Source: Gautieria morchelliformis (taxonomy: Eukaryota; Basidiomycota; Agaricomycetes; Gomphales; Gomphaceae). From it: DNA of 64,000 bases. Positions within the stretch are counted from its first letter, which is position 1. Each line of letters begins with the position of its first letter. Where the stretch lies: NCBI GenBank assembly GCA_015179125.1, contig WHVA01000106.1, forward strand, positions 124,001 through 188,000, read 5' to 3'. The notes beneath the pieces were generated by a model. That model was not told the DNA's origin, did not search any database, and saw only the letters and a program-made list of their open reading frames with translations. Of the stretch, positions 12,050 to 26,899 are shown piece after piece. Both the position numbers and the translations under genes were made by a program.

Positions 12050-12990
12050 TCACGATCCAAAAGAGGCTTGACAAACAATGCCGGCCGGGACGCCCGAGGC
12101 AGTGGTGTTCATGATAAGTGCAACAATGAGACCTGTACGGCACGAAAAGGAGACATAAGCCGACCTCCACAGGTTTTAATTCTGGTACGTACCGTAGAGA
12201 CCGAGCACTTCGGCGAAAATCAAGATAAGGATCTAAAGCAATGATATAAAGTTAAATACATGTCGCAGGGAAGACCGCATAGAAAAGCTAGTAGTAATAC
12301 GACGTACCATACCAACGAACAGCCTCGGCTGCTGCGCAGTTCCTCTCACACCAGCATCTCCAACAATTCCAATGGCGAAGCCAGCGGCAAGCCCAGCGAG
12401 ACCAACAGAGAGGCCAGCACCCAGCTGGACGAAGCCAGTGTATAACGGCATTTGATATTGTACTACCATATGCACGCATGGTTAACAATCTATCCAGACA
12501 CACCAAAACCCGGTAGTCAAGCACAGCAACTTACGGTTTCCGGAAATAAGCACCGAAACGACAAGGCCATAGATCTGCAAATACGTCAGTCGAATTGAGT
12601 ATCTTGCAATCTTGACAGGAGCTAAAGACGTACGGCAATGATACCCGCCATGATGACAGGAACAACGCACTTCATCATAAGGTCTGGCCGCAGGACAGAC
12701 ATGGCAGAAATACCGACGCCAGATTTTGCAGTTCCGTAACTAAAAATTCATTCCGTCACCTACCAAGGCTTAAAAATTTCGTTGACGATACACACCTAGC
12801 ACCTATACCTGTACATAGCCGATGATGAATGAGTATTGGTGACTTAGTCTCTCGAAACAGAACGTACAGGTGAAGACAATGGCGCTGGTGCAACCCTGTT
12901 CAACAAATATGAGTCATTCATACGGACACCGCACACACGACATACCATTGCGCCAAAGAAGGGCGCGTATACTGGACATAATTCGGACAT
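12050..12990 (-). CDS. VMA3: V-type H+-ATPase proteolipid subunit c
   Basis: Eight exons (12990-12946, 12895-12868, 12808-12796, 12739-12634, 12574-12535, 12462-12308, 12232-12193, 12132-12050) give a 169-residue protein, normal for subunit c. Four membrane helices are visible, starting [17 protein letters not shown] and continuing with [38 protein letters not shown] and [17 protein letters not shown]. The proton-carrying glutamate lies in IFAEVLG at residue 137, the same number as in yeast Vma3. The PRLFVGM and GDAGVRG signatures are present. The protein forms the rotating c-ring of the membrane Vo sector in vacuolar and endosomal membranes. Exon 3 is a 13-nt microexon that restores the TCIGASYGTA sequence. 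The gene lies 140 bp downstream of the thioredoxin reductase gene on the same strand. Confidence 0.95.
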
Positions 12991-13130
12991 GACTATTGCA
13001 GAGTAGTAGATGTTGATGCTCAAGAGAGTGAAAGTGAAGTTCGCAGCAGCAAAGTTATTGAGGCGGAGACTCAAGTCAAGTTACATAACTCTATATCGCT
13101 TAAGTATTTTGCGAGCGCATTATATGGTCT

Positions 13131-16267
<3,137 letters not shown>

Positions 16268-18293
16268 CTATTTTCCTCGCTCCCCCAGTCCTAGCTTCTC
16301 TCGCCAATCCAGCCAAGCGCTGTTTTCCCAGGACAGCTCAAATTCTCTCTCAGAGAAACGCTCCACAGCATGCTCTCGGGCTCTCCTGCGCATAGCTAAA
16401 TCCTCCTCGGGGGTTAAATCCAATGCTGCATGCAGAGACTCGGCGAACGTGGCTAGAGATGTGCAGTGGAAGCCTTCACGAAAGTACACGGTTACAATTT
16501 AAGGCAATACCAAGTTGGTGTCAATGCGCACCAGTGGGTTCTCCATTACGGGGAACTACAATGTCATGTAATGGGCCTCCAGATGCATGGACGACCGGTA
16601 TCAACCCAGCAGCCTAGGTTCCCAGCTCATGGTAAGCGGACTCATTCAACAGAACAATACTTGGCGTACAGACCAAGAATTCTACGATATTGATTCCAAA
16701 GTGTTCATCCACCATGGTACTGAAGCCAATACTCGCCCGACTAATATAATCCAGCAAAACTGGGTACGGTGCGTTTACCACGAAGTCAACATTCGCCTAT
16801 AGCTTCCGATTCACCTGTAGTTCTGATCCTGTACAACAATTACTCACCCGGATGCCAAGTTCGTCGGCCAAATTTCTCAACGTATCGATCCGGGCACTGT
16901 CTTCCGCATTGCGGCTACTGCCCATGAGTACAAGCTTGACTTCTTTGTTTCCAGATCGATACTCGGGATGAGTTTCGAGTAGTTCTGCTAAAGACCGCAG
17001 CTGTGTGGCGTGATCCTTTTCTGGGCTTTTTGTGTATCAGTCTAACCGGTTCCGGAAAATCCTATAGCTCGTACCGAAACTGGGCAAGGCTGAGTATTAA
17101 TCTACTACGTCCGGTTAGCGAGAATGCCGCCATAAGCTTTGTGTCGCAGGGAGGATAGACAATATGGGTCTGTAGGTGAGTAACCCTTTCGATGCGTGCA
17201 ACAGTCAACAGATTACGAGCAATCATAGCAATGACTGTGTGGATAGTCGCCAGGGCAGTGTCCTTTGTGGCGTAATCCAGTACAGCGTCAACATGTCTCT
17301 TCGTCCACGTTGAATTGACCATGAGGAAGGAGGCATTATGCAACGAGAGGGAATAATAGAACATAAATATACGGTAATACCTGAGGTAAGTCCCTTGTTA
17401 AGTGATAACGAGAGAAAGTTATGGAAGAAAGAACAAACAGTTGCTTGCCACCGCTGAGGATCGCGGATGAAGATACGGCGTCAGAGTTAGTATGCCATAC
17501 CGTGCGCGATCGGACCCGGCGCACCATTTCGGTGCTGATCGTCGGGTAATGTACATATGCACCAACCGGAATCTCGCTGAGCAGTCGAACTAGGTAAAAC
17601 GTGAAAGCATAGCCCATCGTGTCTTAACAATAGAAACTGTGAGCCAAATGTAGTGCAAATACGTGATTAATTACCAATGAATAAATCAGGGACCAACTTC
17701 GACATAGCCTCCCATGCAAGGTACATGGACCCTAAACTTTGTCCTAATAGAGTGAACCTAGGCCAGGTAGCGTCCTCGACCAGGTTCCGAGATTCAAGGA
17801 AAATAAAATATAGGGATGTCGGGTTAAGTGGGATGTTAAATCGTGTCTTATCGTCTCGTCTCACAACTTTTAAATCAACGTACTCGATTAACATGGTGCC
17901 CACCTTAACCTTATCTATAATGTCTTGTTTTGTTATGCCCTTGTCGCCCGAGTAAACCACACTGATGACATCCGGCTCTGTCCGCTGCAAGAAAGCTATG
18001 GCAGTCCATAAGACCCGTTCCCCGCCCCCTCCAGCATTGCTATGCTAGAGTAAATCAGATGATACATAACCAGGTCGGTCCTCACTTCTTGTTACTACTC
18101 ACCAATACGGGTGGAAGAATCCTACAAAGCGCTTTCTTGTTTTCTCCGTGCCGTGGATGTCAAGTGAGTCTAGAATAAACCGTCTCTTGGACGTAGAGGT
18201 TGTTCTGAAAGTTCTTCTGCTTAGATAAAGCCAGCTGGTTGATGCCAGAAGAACAAATGTTGTGGCAATAGAAGGGATTACGAGCCAGAGCAT
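16268..18293 (-). CDS. ALG11: GDP-Man:Man3GlcNAc2-PP-dolichol alpha-1,2-mannosyltransferase
   Basis: Eight exons (18293-18103, 18039-17675, 17622-17439, 17380-17075, 17025-16848, 16796-16674, 16613-16532, 16473-16268) give about 544 residues. An N-terminal membrane anchor ([20 protein letters not shown]) is followed by [19 protein letters not shown], the Gly-rich nucleotide-sugar loop of ALG11. [22 protein letters not shown] and VYPPCDTK come next, then the glycosyltransferase group 1 domain with [15 protein letters not shown] and [11 protein letters not shown]. It adds the fourth and fifth mannoses to the lipid-linked oligosaccharide on the cytosolic face of the ER. The stretch from 17279 to about 17170 within exon 4 could be a further intron of length divisible by three, because it adds about 37 residues (starting [10 protein letters not shown]) that do not look like the family and it has GT/AG ends. 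Confidence 0.92.
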
Positions 18294-18456
18294 ACTTATA
18301 ACGGGTTGATCAGAGACACCACGCAGACACGCTTTCCAATTATGTAATTGAACTTGCCACTCGTCCCGATCACACTTAAACGTGGTAGCGACGGGATTTC
18401 GTCTTTCTTTCTTTCTCTCTTATTTATTCTTTTCTCTGGTCAGAAATCATAAAGCC

Positions 18457-19219
18457 ATGATAACGTTGTACAAGCTATTTCCGCGACGCGCGGACCAGGA
18501 CCGCCATCGAAATAAGCTGGTTGATGCAGCCGTACCGCCCTGCCCTTCCTCATGCGAGAATTCTCAAACCGATGCCTATCCTTACCGGATAGTTTTTCTA
18601 CGAAGACGTTCTTTGGTTCAACCACGGCCTGACTGAGTCGTCCATGGCCTCGGGGCAGGTTTCTACTTTGCCAGATGCGGTGAAGCACTGCCAGTATGGA
18701 CTACAAAAACATATAATCCAACAGGTTCGCTTCTATACCTTGCATTCGAGTCATTAACCATGGGAAATATTCTCCAGCTCATCGTTTTATCCATCTATGC
18801 GCTGCTTTGCGTTTATCCAGGCATCAGTACAAACCAAGAAAACCCATCCGCCCCCCAGATGCACGTGTGATTGTTGGCGTTGTTTTTGCGGCGCGTACGT
18901 GCAGTGGTGTATCTACCCCCCGCGCTGATTCTTATGATACGCACCTCAAATCCTTCATTCCTCTCTTTCGTAAGTTTTGTTTCTGGTGACCATAGCCGCC
19001 TTAACTCTTGTGGCGTACCACAGGACAGGAAGAGGAGAGGAAGAGCACAGTGATGCCGAATTAATGAACGTTGCCAGGAGCACTACAAGTGCATTGGCAT
19101 CAAGCGAGGATTCGACCTCCAGGAGTCCACCCCCACCTTCATATCCTGAAACTCGCCTGGACCCTCCACCGCCAGGTTATGCTGTATCGTCTGGCTGCGG
19201 TCCGATCCAGGTCGTGTGA
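18457..19219 (+). CDS. Probable single-pass membrane protein with two PPxY motifs
   Basis: Three 3' exons fit together well: 18593-18724, 18828-18894 and 18975-19219 (stop TGA). They encode FYEDVLWFNHG and KHCQYGLQKHIIQQ, then a membrane helix beginning VIVGVVFAALLFLVTIAALT and ending LVAYHR. A Ser/Glu-rich tail follows, with SPPPPSYPE and DPPPPGYAV. The PPSY and PPGY sequences are PPxY motifs, the usual ligands of WW domains in NEDD4/Rsp5 ubiquitin ligases. The first exon proposed here (18457-18519, MITLYKLF...) is in phase but uncertain; with it the protein has 168 residues. The RTGRGEEE stop-transfer after the helix suggests a cytosolic tail. No named family is recognised. A role as a Rsp5 adaptor is inference from motif and topology only. 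Confidence 0.55.
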
Positions 19220-19573
19220 CAGAAAAGAAGTGAGGTTGACCTGCTGGGTGCGTTGTTCTCTACATAATCAATGCATATCGTCGATCGATCTTAATGCTTG
19301 ATTGTAGTGTTCTTGAAGTGGTCACTCACCCCGTCTCTCGAGCGCTTCATGACTGAGCCAATTAGATGACTTGTCTTATTTGTATACTTAAGCGGAGGTG
19401 TATAGTATACGAACATTATTTGGTGTAGGTATATATGGTCCAGCACTGACTGCAGTTGAATTGCCAGCTCGGAATGTTGTGCGAGAGCCAATAACAGACC
19501 TTGGACATGTTCCGGGATTCAATTAGGCACTTAGTCTAAGTAATAGATCAGGCTTCAGGCTTCAAGGCAAAGG

Positions 19574-20388
19574 TCATTCATCGATTTCTTCTGCATCTAA
19601 GTCACCCTCGAATGCACCCTCAGCATCTACATACTCCATCATTCCACTTTCTTCCCAGTCGTCTGTAATAATCTCTGTATCAGGATGTTCCAGGTCCGCA
19701 ACAGTCTCGCCTTCTGCATCCTCATCCTTCGGGACTTGTGGAACCGCTGTGCTAGTGGCCGTGGCTTCCTCGTTGGTCTCAAGGAGAGAGTCGCGAACTA
19801 GTGTGAGAATGTCGCCCATTTGTTCGCTTAAACGGTCTTCTAATTCTTCCACGATCTAGTGTGCAAATATTACAAGAGCCGAACTCAAACATGACATCAA
19901 CTCACAACATAGAGCTGGACAGGCTCGGTAGGAGCTAAATTCACAATTTGTAGCTTCTCGCCTTTGGTGAGTCCATACGGCGCAAGGCTTCGCGTCAATG
20001 TTTGTATCCCACGAGCAGTTTGCCGGATTACGGGCTGATATGGCGCAGATAAGTGTGCAATGGCCTATCATGCAATGATCGACTGCCTCGGTTCTACAAT
20101 ATTGCGCGCACGCACTTCGAACTCCACTGTCCTCAAATTTTCACAGACTTCTGGGGTAGGTGGTTGGTTTGGAAGAGTCCTCAAGTCCAGTTGACCATTC
20201 TCTGCCCGTTCCTTCTTTACTGCCAGTACGGCACGAGTCTCCGCCAACTGCTCGCTCTCCAGCTCGCGGAGAAGTGATAGAACTTCAAAGTTGGAGAGAA
20301 GGGCTGACCGTGCGTTTATAACCTATATCCAAATAATGAGAACTCTGCAATACAGCCTATTGGAGGCTAAATGAAGACAAACCTCCAT
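19574..20388 (-). CDS. RPC17: RNA polymerase III subunit RPC17/RPC9 (CRCP family)
   Basis: Four exons (20388-20383, 20322-20116, 20064-19906, 19855-19574) give 217 residues. The N terminus MEVINARSALLSNFEVLSLL matches the start of the CRCP/RPC9 family, and LTKGEKLQIVNLAPTEPVQL plus VEELEDRLSEQ form the HRDC-like RPB4/RPC9 fold. A long acidic C-terminal tail of about 75 residues follows (DDWEESG, DAEEIDE). RPC17 pairs with RPC25 in the stalk of Pol III, which binds initiation factor TFIIIB. The first coding exon is only ATGGAG, six nucleotides, and the intron after it is 60 bp. The gene is divergent from the LEA2-like gene with 132 bp between start codons. Confidence 0.88.
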
Positions 20389-20520
20389 GAAAGACCGTCG
20401 TGTGACCCATGTGACCGTGACTACTCTGTTACCGCGGTCGTGAGCTGTACTTTCTAGGGCTCGTCTATCGACTTAGCCACCTTTCTCACCAGGCTTCCAG
20501 TGTACGGGAACACTACGACG
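20389..20520. promoter_or_regulatory. Short bidirectional promoter region
   Basis: Only 132 bp separate the start codons of RPC17 (minus, 20388) and the LEA2-like gene (plus, 20521), so both transcription starts and 5' UTRs must be packed here or overlap. No clear TATA box is present. A CTTTCTCACCAGGCTTCCAG stretch just before 20500 resembles a splice acceptor, so the plus-strand gene could have an upstream exon. Confidence 0.5.
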
Positions 20521-21895
20521 ATGGATCCCTCACGCACATCGAACGTATCGTCCTTCTACGACTCTGGAGGGCGTAGGGGCTCGCTCGATGCCAACTATGC
20601 CATTTCTCACCAGCAGCCGCCTACAATGCCGGTAGGACACCGACCCCGCATGGATTCATCGACATCTTCAGCCTATTATAATCCGAATCGTCTGTCTCAG
20701 AACAGCGCCGATCTTCTCACGGGTGACATGGGACCCCCTGGGCAGCGAGGGACTGCTGGATCAGCTGGATACAACAGAACATCGTTTTTTGCCCCAGGAA
20801 GGGAGGCACCTGTCAAAGGCGGCACTGATGAGCAGTTACCTCTTCACCAAGGTGACCTGGCTGCAGGCGGTCCTGACGAGGGTTGGGACGTCTATGCTGA
20901 TTTCAACAATGCTGGACCGAGATACAGCACTGCCTTTGCAAACAAGGGTACAGGGTATGTGCGCCCAGGTTTAGTATGTCCATCTCACATGTATGTCGTC
21001 AGATACCACCAAATTCCTGTGGGGGCGTCAAAACCAGGAGGTCCTGGTTCCGAGTCTACCACCGGTCCTGTCGAACTCGTTACTGTACCGGCACTTGGTG
21101 CTGAGTGGAAAGCTTCGGAGCTGCGTGATATGACAAAGTCCGGGAAGCGCGAAGTCCGCAACGAGAAGTTGGCCGCAAAATGGCGGTCCTTCCGTCGCGA
21201 CGAAAATGGTTTTTGCGGCATCAAATGGCTAACGCGCCGCTTATTCGTGCTTATCCTCTTCGGCGTATGCTGTGTGGTTGGCATCCTACTCGCATTTACC
21301 GTCCCCCGTGTGCCCGGCTTTGCTTTCAATGCCGACACGCCGATCACGGGAGGTAATAACGTCGTTTTCTCACGGACTCCGGCGAACTTCAGCTTCGACA
21401 CAAAATTGAATTTGCAGGTCGATACGAATAGTAACTTTCTTCCTTTGCATTTCAACAGTATCCATGCCCAAGTGTTCGAGTCGGACACGAATAAACAAAT
21501 CGCTGCGGGTGACTTGCCAGGCACCACTGTTCCAGCCAAAGCATTCAGTCCCATCATTTTTCCTTTGACTTTCAATTATACCGCTGTGAATGATACAGAC
21601 CAAACGTGTACGCATTCTTATGCTTCTGTTTTTTCGTACTTAAGCGATACTTTGTCACCATAGGGTTAAATGTGTACGATGCTTGTCGTAACCCACAGAA
21701 CGTACCACCCAACCAGTCTCGTCCACGTGCGTTCGTTGATTTATTTTATGAAAGGTGCTCACTTTGTCCCCTGCAGCTCTTAAGCTCCGCGTCAATCTCC
21801 AAATGTTCATCGCGGGACTCATCCAACACCCGACTGCTAGCACCGCCATCAACTCAGCACCATGTCCATTCCAGCTCCCAACAAATAGCGTTTGA
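20521..21895 (+). CDS. LEA2-like type II membrane protein
   Basis: Four exons (20521-20954, 21003-21607, 21664-21726, 21777-21895) give 406 residues. Residues 1-220 are a low-complexity, probably cytosolic region rich in Ser, Gly and Pro. One membrane helix spans about 225-246 (LFVLILFGVCCVVGILLAFT). The extracytosolic part has a beta-rich pattern (ANFSFDTKLNLQVDTNSNFL, ITGGNNVVFSRT) typical of LEA type 2 (water-stress/hypersensitive-response) domains in fungal vacuolar or plasma-membrane proteins, and ends in PCPFQLPTNSV. Several N-x-S/T sites (NFS, NYT, NDT) fit a lumenal or extracellular location. A GTG at 20500 extends the frame, but ATG 20521 is the likelier start. The precise function is unknown. 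Confidence 0.8.
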
Positions 21896-22538
21896 ATAAG
21901 ACTTAGAATGGGCGTTTTATTTTTTTTTGTTCTCCCTACAGTGCATCACGCGGACTCAGCTATGGACAATCTACATTAATCCATCGAACCCAAATCTCAT
22001 GGGCACTTGGCTCTCCACACTCATTTTTCCGACCCAATACCTCATGTACACCTCCCTATTTTCCTATTTGCGCAAGCATTTTTTTTTGATTCATCTAAAT
22101 TTTCGCTGTGGGGTGTTGTACCTGGATAGGGCGTTCCGAAGCGGAGTCAGTTTATCTGCGGCCAGCACACACCAGCCCTACCTGCTCTATAAATACCAGA
22201 CTAGGCGCAAGGGGAATGACTCGGGAGCATGTGGTGCTGGTTTACTGAGCATGTGGCACGTCCCTGAATGGATCAAAGAAGTTGTCGATCATTTGCTGGG
22301 TATGGCTTCTAATCAATTGGAATATATCCGTAGCATTGTCGACATTTTCTTTTGTATCCGGAGTTTCTCTAACGTGAACACACCCCAACATTAGCACAGA
22401 GAAAGGATTTTCGTGCAAGTAAATGACGAGAACAGCGAGCTGACAGGACAGCAAGGAGCATACGATAGGGTAAAAGTCCATGTTCCCAGTCAAAACCCCC
22501 AACCCCGCTTAAAATGAGAGAAAGGAGCGAGAGTGGAC
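21896..22538. other. Intergenic, convergent 3' flanks
   Basis: Lies between the ends of the LEA2-like gene and the GH20 gene. The pyrimidine-rich stretch near 21921-21945 and the T runs near 22081 are typical 3' UTR sequence. No coding region recognised. Confidence 0.5.
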
Positions 22539-24989
22539 CTACACCAGATCGCACGCGTCAGGCCTTAGAGCACACCACTGGGGCTGGAGGTTGATGGCGT
22601 TCACGCCACGCTGGACGAGCCTGTAGCGCAAATCGTGCAAACGAGGGAGTGCCTCGGTGACGTTGCGCGCACTGCCTGATGGCAACGTGGCTCCTGTCCA
22701 GAACACCTCAGCTGAAGCCGCAGCACGGGGCCATACAATGGGTTCTAAGTTCTCCGGTCCACTTTGTTCTGTCCATAGAAGTTGTTGTCCTGATAAAAAC
22801 ATCATATTTCAATGGTCTTCAAACAAAGTGAACAAGAGCATCAGTGACTGACCTCCAAGTATCAAACTATGCTGAGCAGTCGTAAGATTGGCCAGGGGAT
22901 CGAAAGAGTACGACTGTCATGGGGAGCAGTTCTACGTGTTTGCCATCAAGTTGACCGAGAGGACGAAATCGTACCTTTTGCCAGGTTTTGAAAGGGTCAC
23001 ACCAGCTGTTCCTGAGGACATATGCAATTTCAATACGCAGAAACAAGTGATAGAGCCAGAATATTCTCACCCGTTCACATTACTGCCGACCCAACCGCCA
23101 CCACCGCAGTCCTGAAGACACCATGCAAGTCAGAAGCGGCGACACCTGTATTAATATGAACTGACCAAGTAGAAGAAGTCGCTGGCGGCGTGCACCACCC
23201 GGAAACCCTTAGCTGTTACACTATAGTGTGAACACGTATGAGTCGAGAACGATGGGTTGTCCCAGCCTACTCACGCCGCAACGTCCTGTGACGATATCCA
23301 CACCCTAGGAACTTTGTTTTAGTGTGACGCAGCAGCATGAAAAGTCATCAAAATTACATGACGACGGTCTCGTTTGAGAGCGTAAGGTTGTGGTTCAAGA
23401 CCATCTCTGTGGCATCAACGCGTCAACTCGGCTTACAAGAGACAACGCGAAGCTGCTCACCTTCCCAAACAACAGGTGTCTTGCCTAGTTTTTCCAAAGC
23501 TTGGTGCGTTGTTGTTGTGAATGTGTTCAACGCCTGTTCGAAGCTTTGTCCTGTGGAATTGAGCAACTGCTGCGTTTCTGGATCCTGCGTATAGCAATTG
23601 ACATTGAGCTCATCTCCACCTGTTGAGAAGTACTTGGATGGGAAGTTTGGAGCGACTGCCGTAAAGAGTGAAGCGGTGAAATTGACCACTTTGGGATCGG
23701 GGAAGCGAAGCTGCCCAGCGGGCGGTTCTAGACGTATGTGAGTTATGTTTTGCCAACCGAGTCACGCAGACACAACGTACCGTTGGCGAACTGTGACCAT
23801 GGCGCGGCGTCATTGCACGCTACTAGATCAGGGTGAGAGTTCGCGATAACCGCTGTATGACCCGGAGTGTCGATTTCCTGGTGACATATGGATTTGTAAA
23901 TCTAATGAAAGTATGGTATAACCTACCACAATGACATCAACACCACGCTGGGGGGAAGAGACGACTCAGTATCGTTTGTCAGCAATCAAGCAAGGACCTG
24001 GCTCACAGCTGCAGCATATGTAACGATATTCTTTACATCAGCGGCGGAGTAAACTGATGTCGCGGTGTATGCACCAGCTTGCGACAGTTCCGGGCTTTAA
24101 TTCACATGACATCAGCGACAACAATTAATTAAATCGCTAATTCGGCGCACAATCCGTTAACCTCCAGAGGAAAGCTCTGGCTGTCGACAATGTGCCAGTG
24201 GAAAGTATTGATCTAGTTTGCATTTACGCATCAATGTTTGATGAACAAGCATTTTGGCAGACGTACTTACTTTGACCCAGCTCAGGGCATCCAAAGTGCT
24301 CAGGATGTTACTGACAGGGAAACTAACGGAAATATATTAGTGATTGTTTGGTTATTCTGTGCAGTTCCTACAAGTTTCGAGCGGTATCGAGCATGAAACC
24401 GCGATAAGGATAGGCTGGAGCGTCCGTGATGCTTATAGGGGCCTGCATCGTGTATGTCATACCGCTAACATCGTACCATAATTGGCCAAACGTCGTTAGT
24501 CCTCGTAACAGTCCAAGCGTTCTGGGACACGGGTCGCTTTATATGCTTCTTCAGACTGTGGTAGTAGACTTACGAATTGGCGGTCAGTGTCGCATCACTG
24601 CCGTCCGCAGGGACGTTCAGTGTGTATCCCTCGCTTCTCTGAGTGACGTCGACAACGGCCTCCTGTGAGATGCTCCTTACTACCGCATTCTTGGTGAGCG
24701 AAAGCGTGAGCGTCTTCAGCTGTTTTGCACTCTTCACTGCGGCTGTGTTGTTCGCACCACGTCCCACCACGAGCATTTGAAGCTTATCGTTAGCCAAAAG
24801 CTTCGTGCTACGTGTTACAGCATCCTTAAGATCGCTCGGTGCATTTGGTATGCTGAGCTTGACATTAAACCCGCTTGAGAGACGTAATGGGGACGACCCT
24901 GTGCTGAGTGATCGGGGTGCGGGCCAAAGGGCGGCAGCATTGAAGGGCGCAGTGAGCGCAAAAACCGCGAGCAGTGGACTGAGATACAT
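22539..24989 (-). CDS. Secreted GH20 beta-N-acetylhexosaminidase
   Basis: A multi-exon gene on the minus strand. It starts with a signal peptide, MYLSPLLAVFALTAPFNAAA, followed by LWPAPRSLSTGSSPLRL, typical of fungal hexosaminidases. Exon 1 is 24989-24574 and ends in the GH20b-type N-terminal domain. Later exons carry FMLDTARN, INTFHWHIVDSQSFPLE, GVDVIVEIDTPGHT, and the catalytic STGGDELNVNCY around 23620; the Asp-Glu pair is the acid/base and substrate-assisting pair of GH20. Tryptophan-rich pocket parts follow (VVMVWISSQDVA, DFFYLDCGGGGWVG), and the end WPRAAASAEVFWTG and ALRPDACDLV reaches TAG at 22539. It releases terminal GlcNAc from chitooligosaccharides and glycans outside the cell. 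At least nine introns are present. No disabling mutation was seen. Confidence 0.92.
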
Positions 24990-25345
24990 GAGCGACTCGT
25001 GCGGCTCTGGTCGTATCGTATGCGCCCTTATATGTACGTACAACTACCTAGTTCGGGTGCATTGTGTGAAGTCACGTGCGCGACGTGAACTCTCGTGTCC
25101 ACATGAGTCCTATCCTCATGGGCGCGCACCATCATGACCTTCCCTGACTTAGATAACCCCATAAGAGGGTGGGCGAAGCTTTGGAAGCCATTTATACCTT
25201 CACACGCAGCGGATCCAGTGGCCATCAAAATCATGACGTTGAACCAGGGATCTACACCGTGTTGCATCCAGTGACGAAATAGAAGCACATGCACCCAAAT
25301 TCAAGGGGCATAACGAAAGGAGCTATTCAAACTGTGTGGAGTTTA
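24990..25345. other. Intergenic, upstream region of the GH20 gene
   Basis: Contains the presumed promoter of the minus-strand GH20 gene and the 3' end region of the coiled-coil gene. No coding region recognised. Confidence 0.45.
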
Positions 25346-26637
25346 TTATCTTCGTGTCCGCACAGTTCTTTCCCAGAGCTCAAGGCGCTCCCGAAGGGCT
25401 ACAACGTTTTCTTCACTGTAAGGATTGTTGTATACCGAGCCGATTCGACTGCGTCTCCACACTAGCTCGTCAACGAAGGTGACCATGTCTACAGCGCGAT
25501 ATATTTCTTCTAACGAGGACGTGGGCATGGTCCTACCTTTACGATCTCCGCTAAGAAGGGAAGGGATACACGACGGTGGGAGTGCGAGCTTATCCAGGAG
25601 AGACTGCACCAGTCGCTCCATCAGTGCGGCAGAGAAAGTAAAAGATGAGCAGCCTACTTCGAGCACGGCACGTGTCTCTGCAGAAGACAGCGCATTGAAA
25701 TCCCGTGCCTGACTGACCCCTGTCGTAATGTGGGTCTGGGGATCCACATGCTGCAAGCTCACTTCCATATGTATGTCTTGATGATGCGATTCGGTAGGTG
25801 CCTGGGAGGGCGCGAACGTTTCTCCATCTTCGACTTCATAATTACCTTCTTGTCGGGCAGAGCCTTGATCGCGGTACTTGTTAATTAAGTCCTCTAGCTC
25901 TCGAACCCGCATTCTCAGTGTTGCAGCTTCCCGTTTGGCAAGAGCTAGCGAGTTCGTTAAGGAGGTGGGCGATTCTTGTGACTGTTGCCTATTCGAATGG
26001 AGACCGGGTACGCTACCCACAGGAAGGTTAGGCTGCAATCCTCCGTATGGAGTAGGAACAACCAAAGACGGTGCATCTACATTGTCTAACCCCGACGCCC
26101 AGGGAGGAGCATCGGAGGAGAGGTCAATGAGATCTAGATCGTCACGCGGTAAGCGACGACTGGCCGAAAGAGGTGTAGATTCGGCCGCAACAGGTGGCAG
26201 TCCAGATTCAAAGGCATGTAAGTCTAATTTTTTTCCTGGAGATTGTGATGACCCTCTGGTTGAGACGGGGTTGTGCGGTACCGGGGTCTCATCAGCCTGG
26301 GCGTGTTCCACTCCATCGACATCTTGACGTCAGTTATCAGCACCGCTCAAGATCGTGGCAGAACCCCGGGCATCTATTCCTCACCAGGGGAGAATAGGGC
26401 CCTGATCTTGAAGAAGTCCAAACGCCCACCCTCATCCCGCAAATCATGGGGTGCAGCTTCAGACTTCTTTAAGGAACCACCAGACTCTTCAGCGTCTTCG
26501 TCTGTGGCAAGCAGTTCTATCAGGGCGTCGAATTCAGATCGAGTAGCATTTGGCGAAGCTGGAAGAGGTACTGCGTTGGGAATAGCAGCGCTTTCCTGCT
26601 TAGGATGACTTTGCATGCTCATGCACGGTTGTGACAA
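25346..26637 (-). CDS. Unrecognised coiled-coil protein, 5' end uncertain
   Basis: Two exons are clear. The upstream one (about 26610 down to 26390) encodes a Ser/Glu-rich stretch with SEFDALIELLATDEDAEES. A GT-AG intron of about 63 bp leads to the large exon that ends at TAA 25346. The large exon has a Pro/Ser-rich start, then a coiled coil (SLALAKREAATLRMRVRELE), an acidic linker, and a C-terminal helical part with LLDKLALPPSCIPSLL and ENVVALRERLELWERTVRTR. Further minus-strand coding sequence probably lies upstream to about 26,900: GLPVDLGKLR followed across a possible intron by Ala/Ser-rich sequence. I could not join it in one frame. No family is recognised. The architecture suggests a scaffold protein, but that is a guess. 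Confidence 0.6.
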
Positions 26638-26899
26638 GGTGTGGCCCGGCGATTTGTCAGCGGATGCGGCGGCATCATATCAGATACTCGGCCGGAGAGA
26701 AGTCGGGGTAATTGATGCAGATGCTGCACTGGGTCGTGAGCGTGCAGCGGACGAAGTGTGCGCAGCTGCAGCTAAGGGGAACCCTGCAAGGTTCTTGCTG
26801 GTTCTTGAGGGAAGTGTAGATTGTTCGGCATAGCGAACTACTTGCGCAGTTTCCCCAGATCGACGGGCAACCCGGAACCGACACTAATCATCTTATCGG

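Noticed and set aside
20985..21575. A 196-codon minus-strand ORF
   Set aside because: It is the antisense shadow of the LEA2-like gene exon, whose protein has a clear membrane helix and family-like end.
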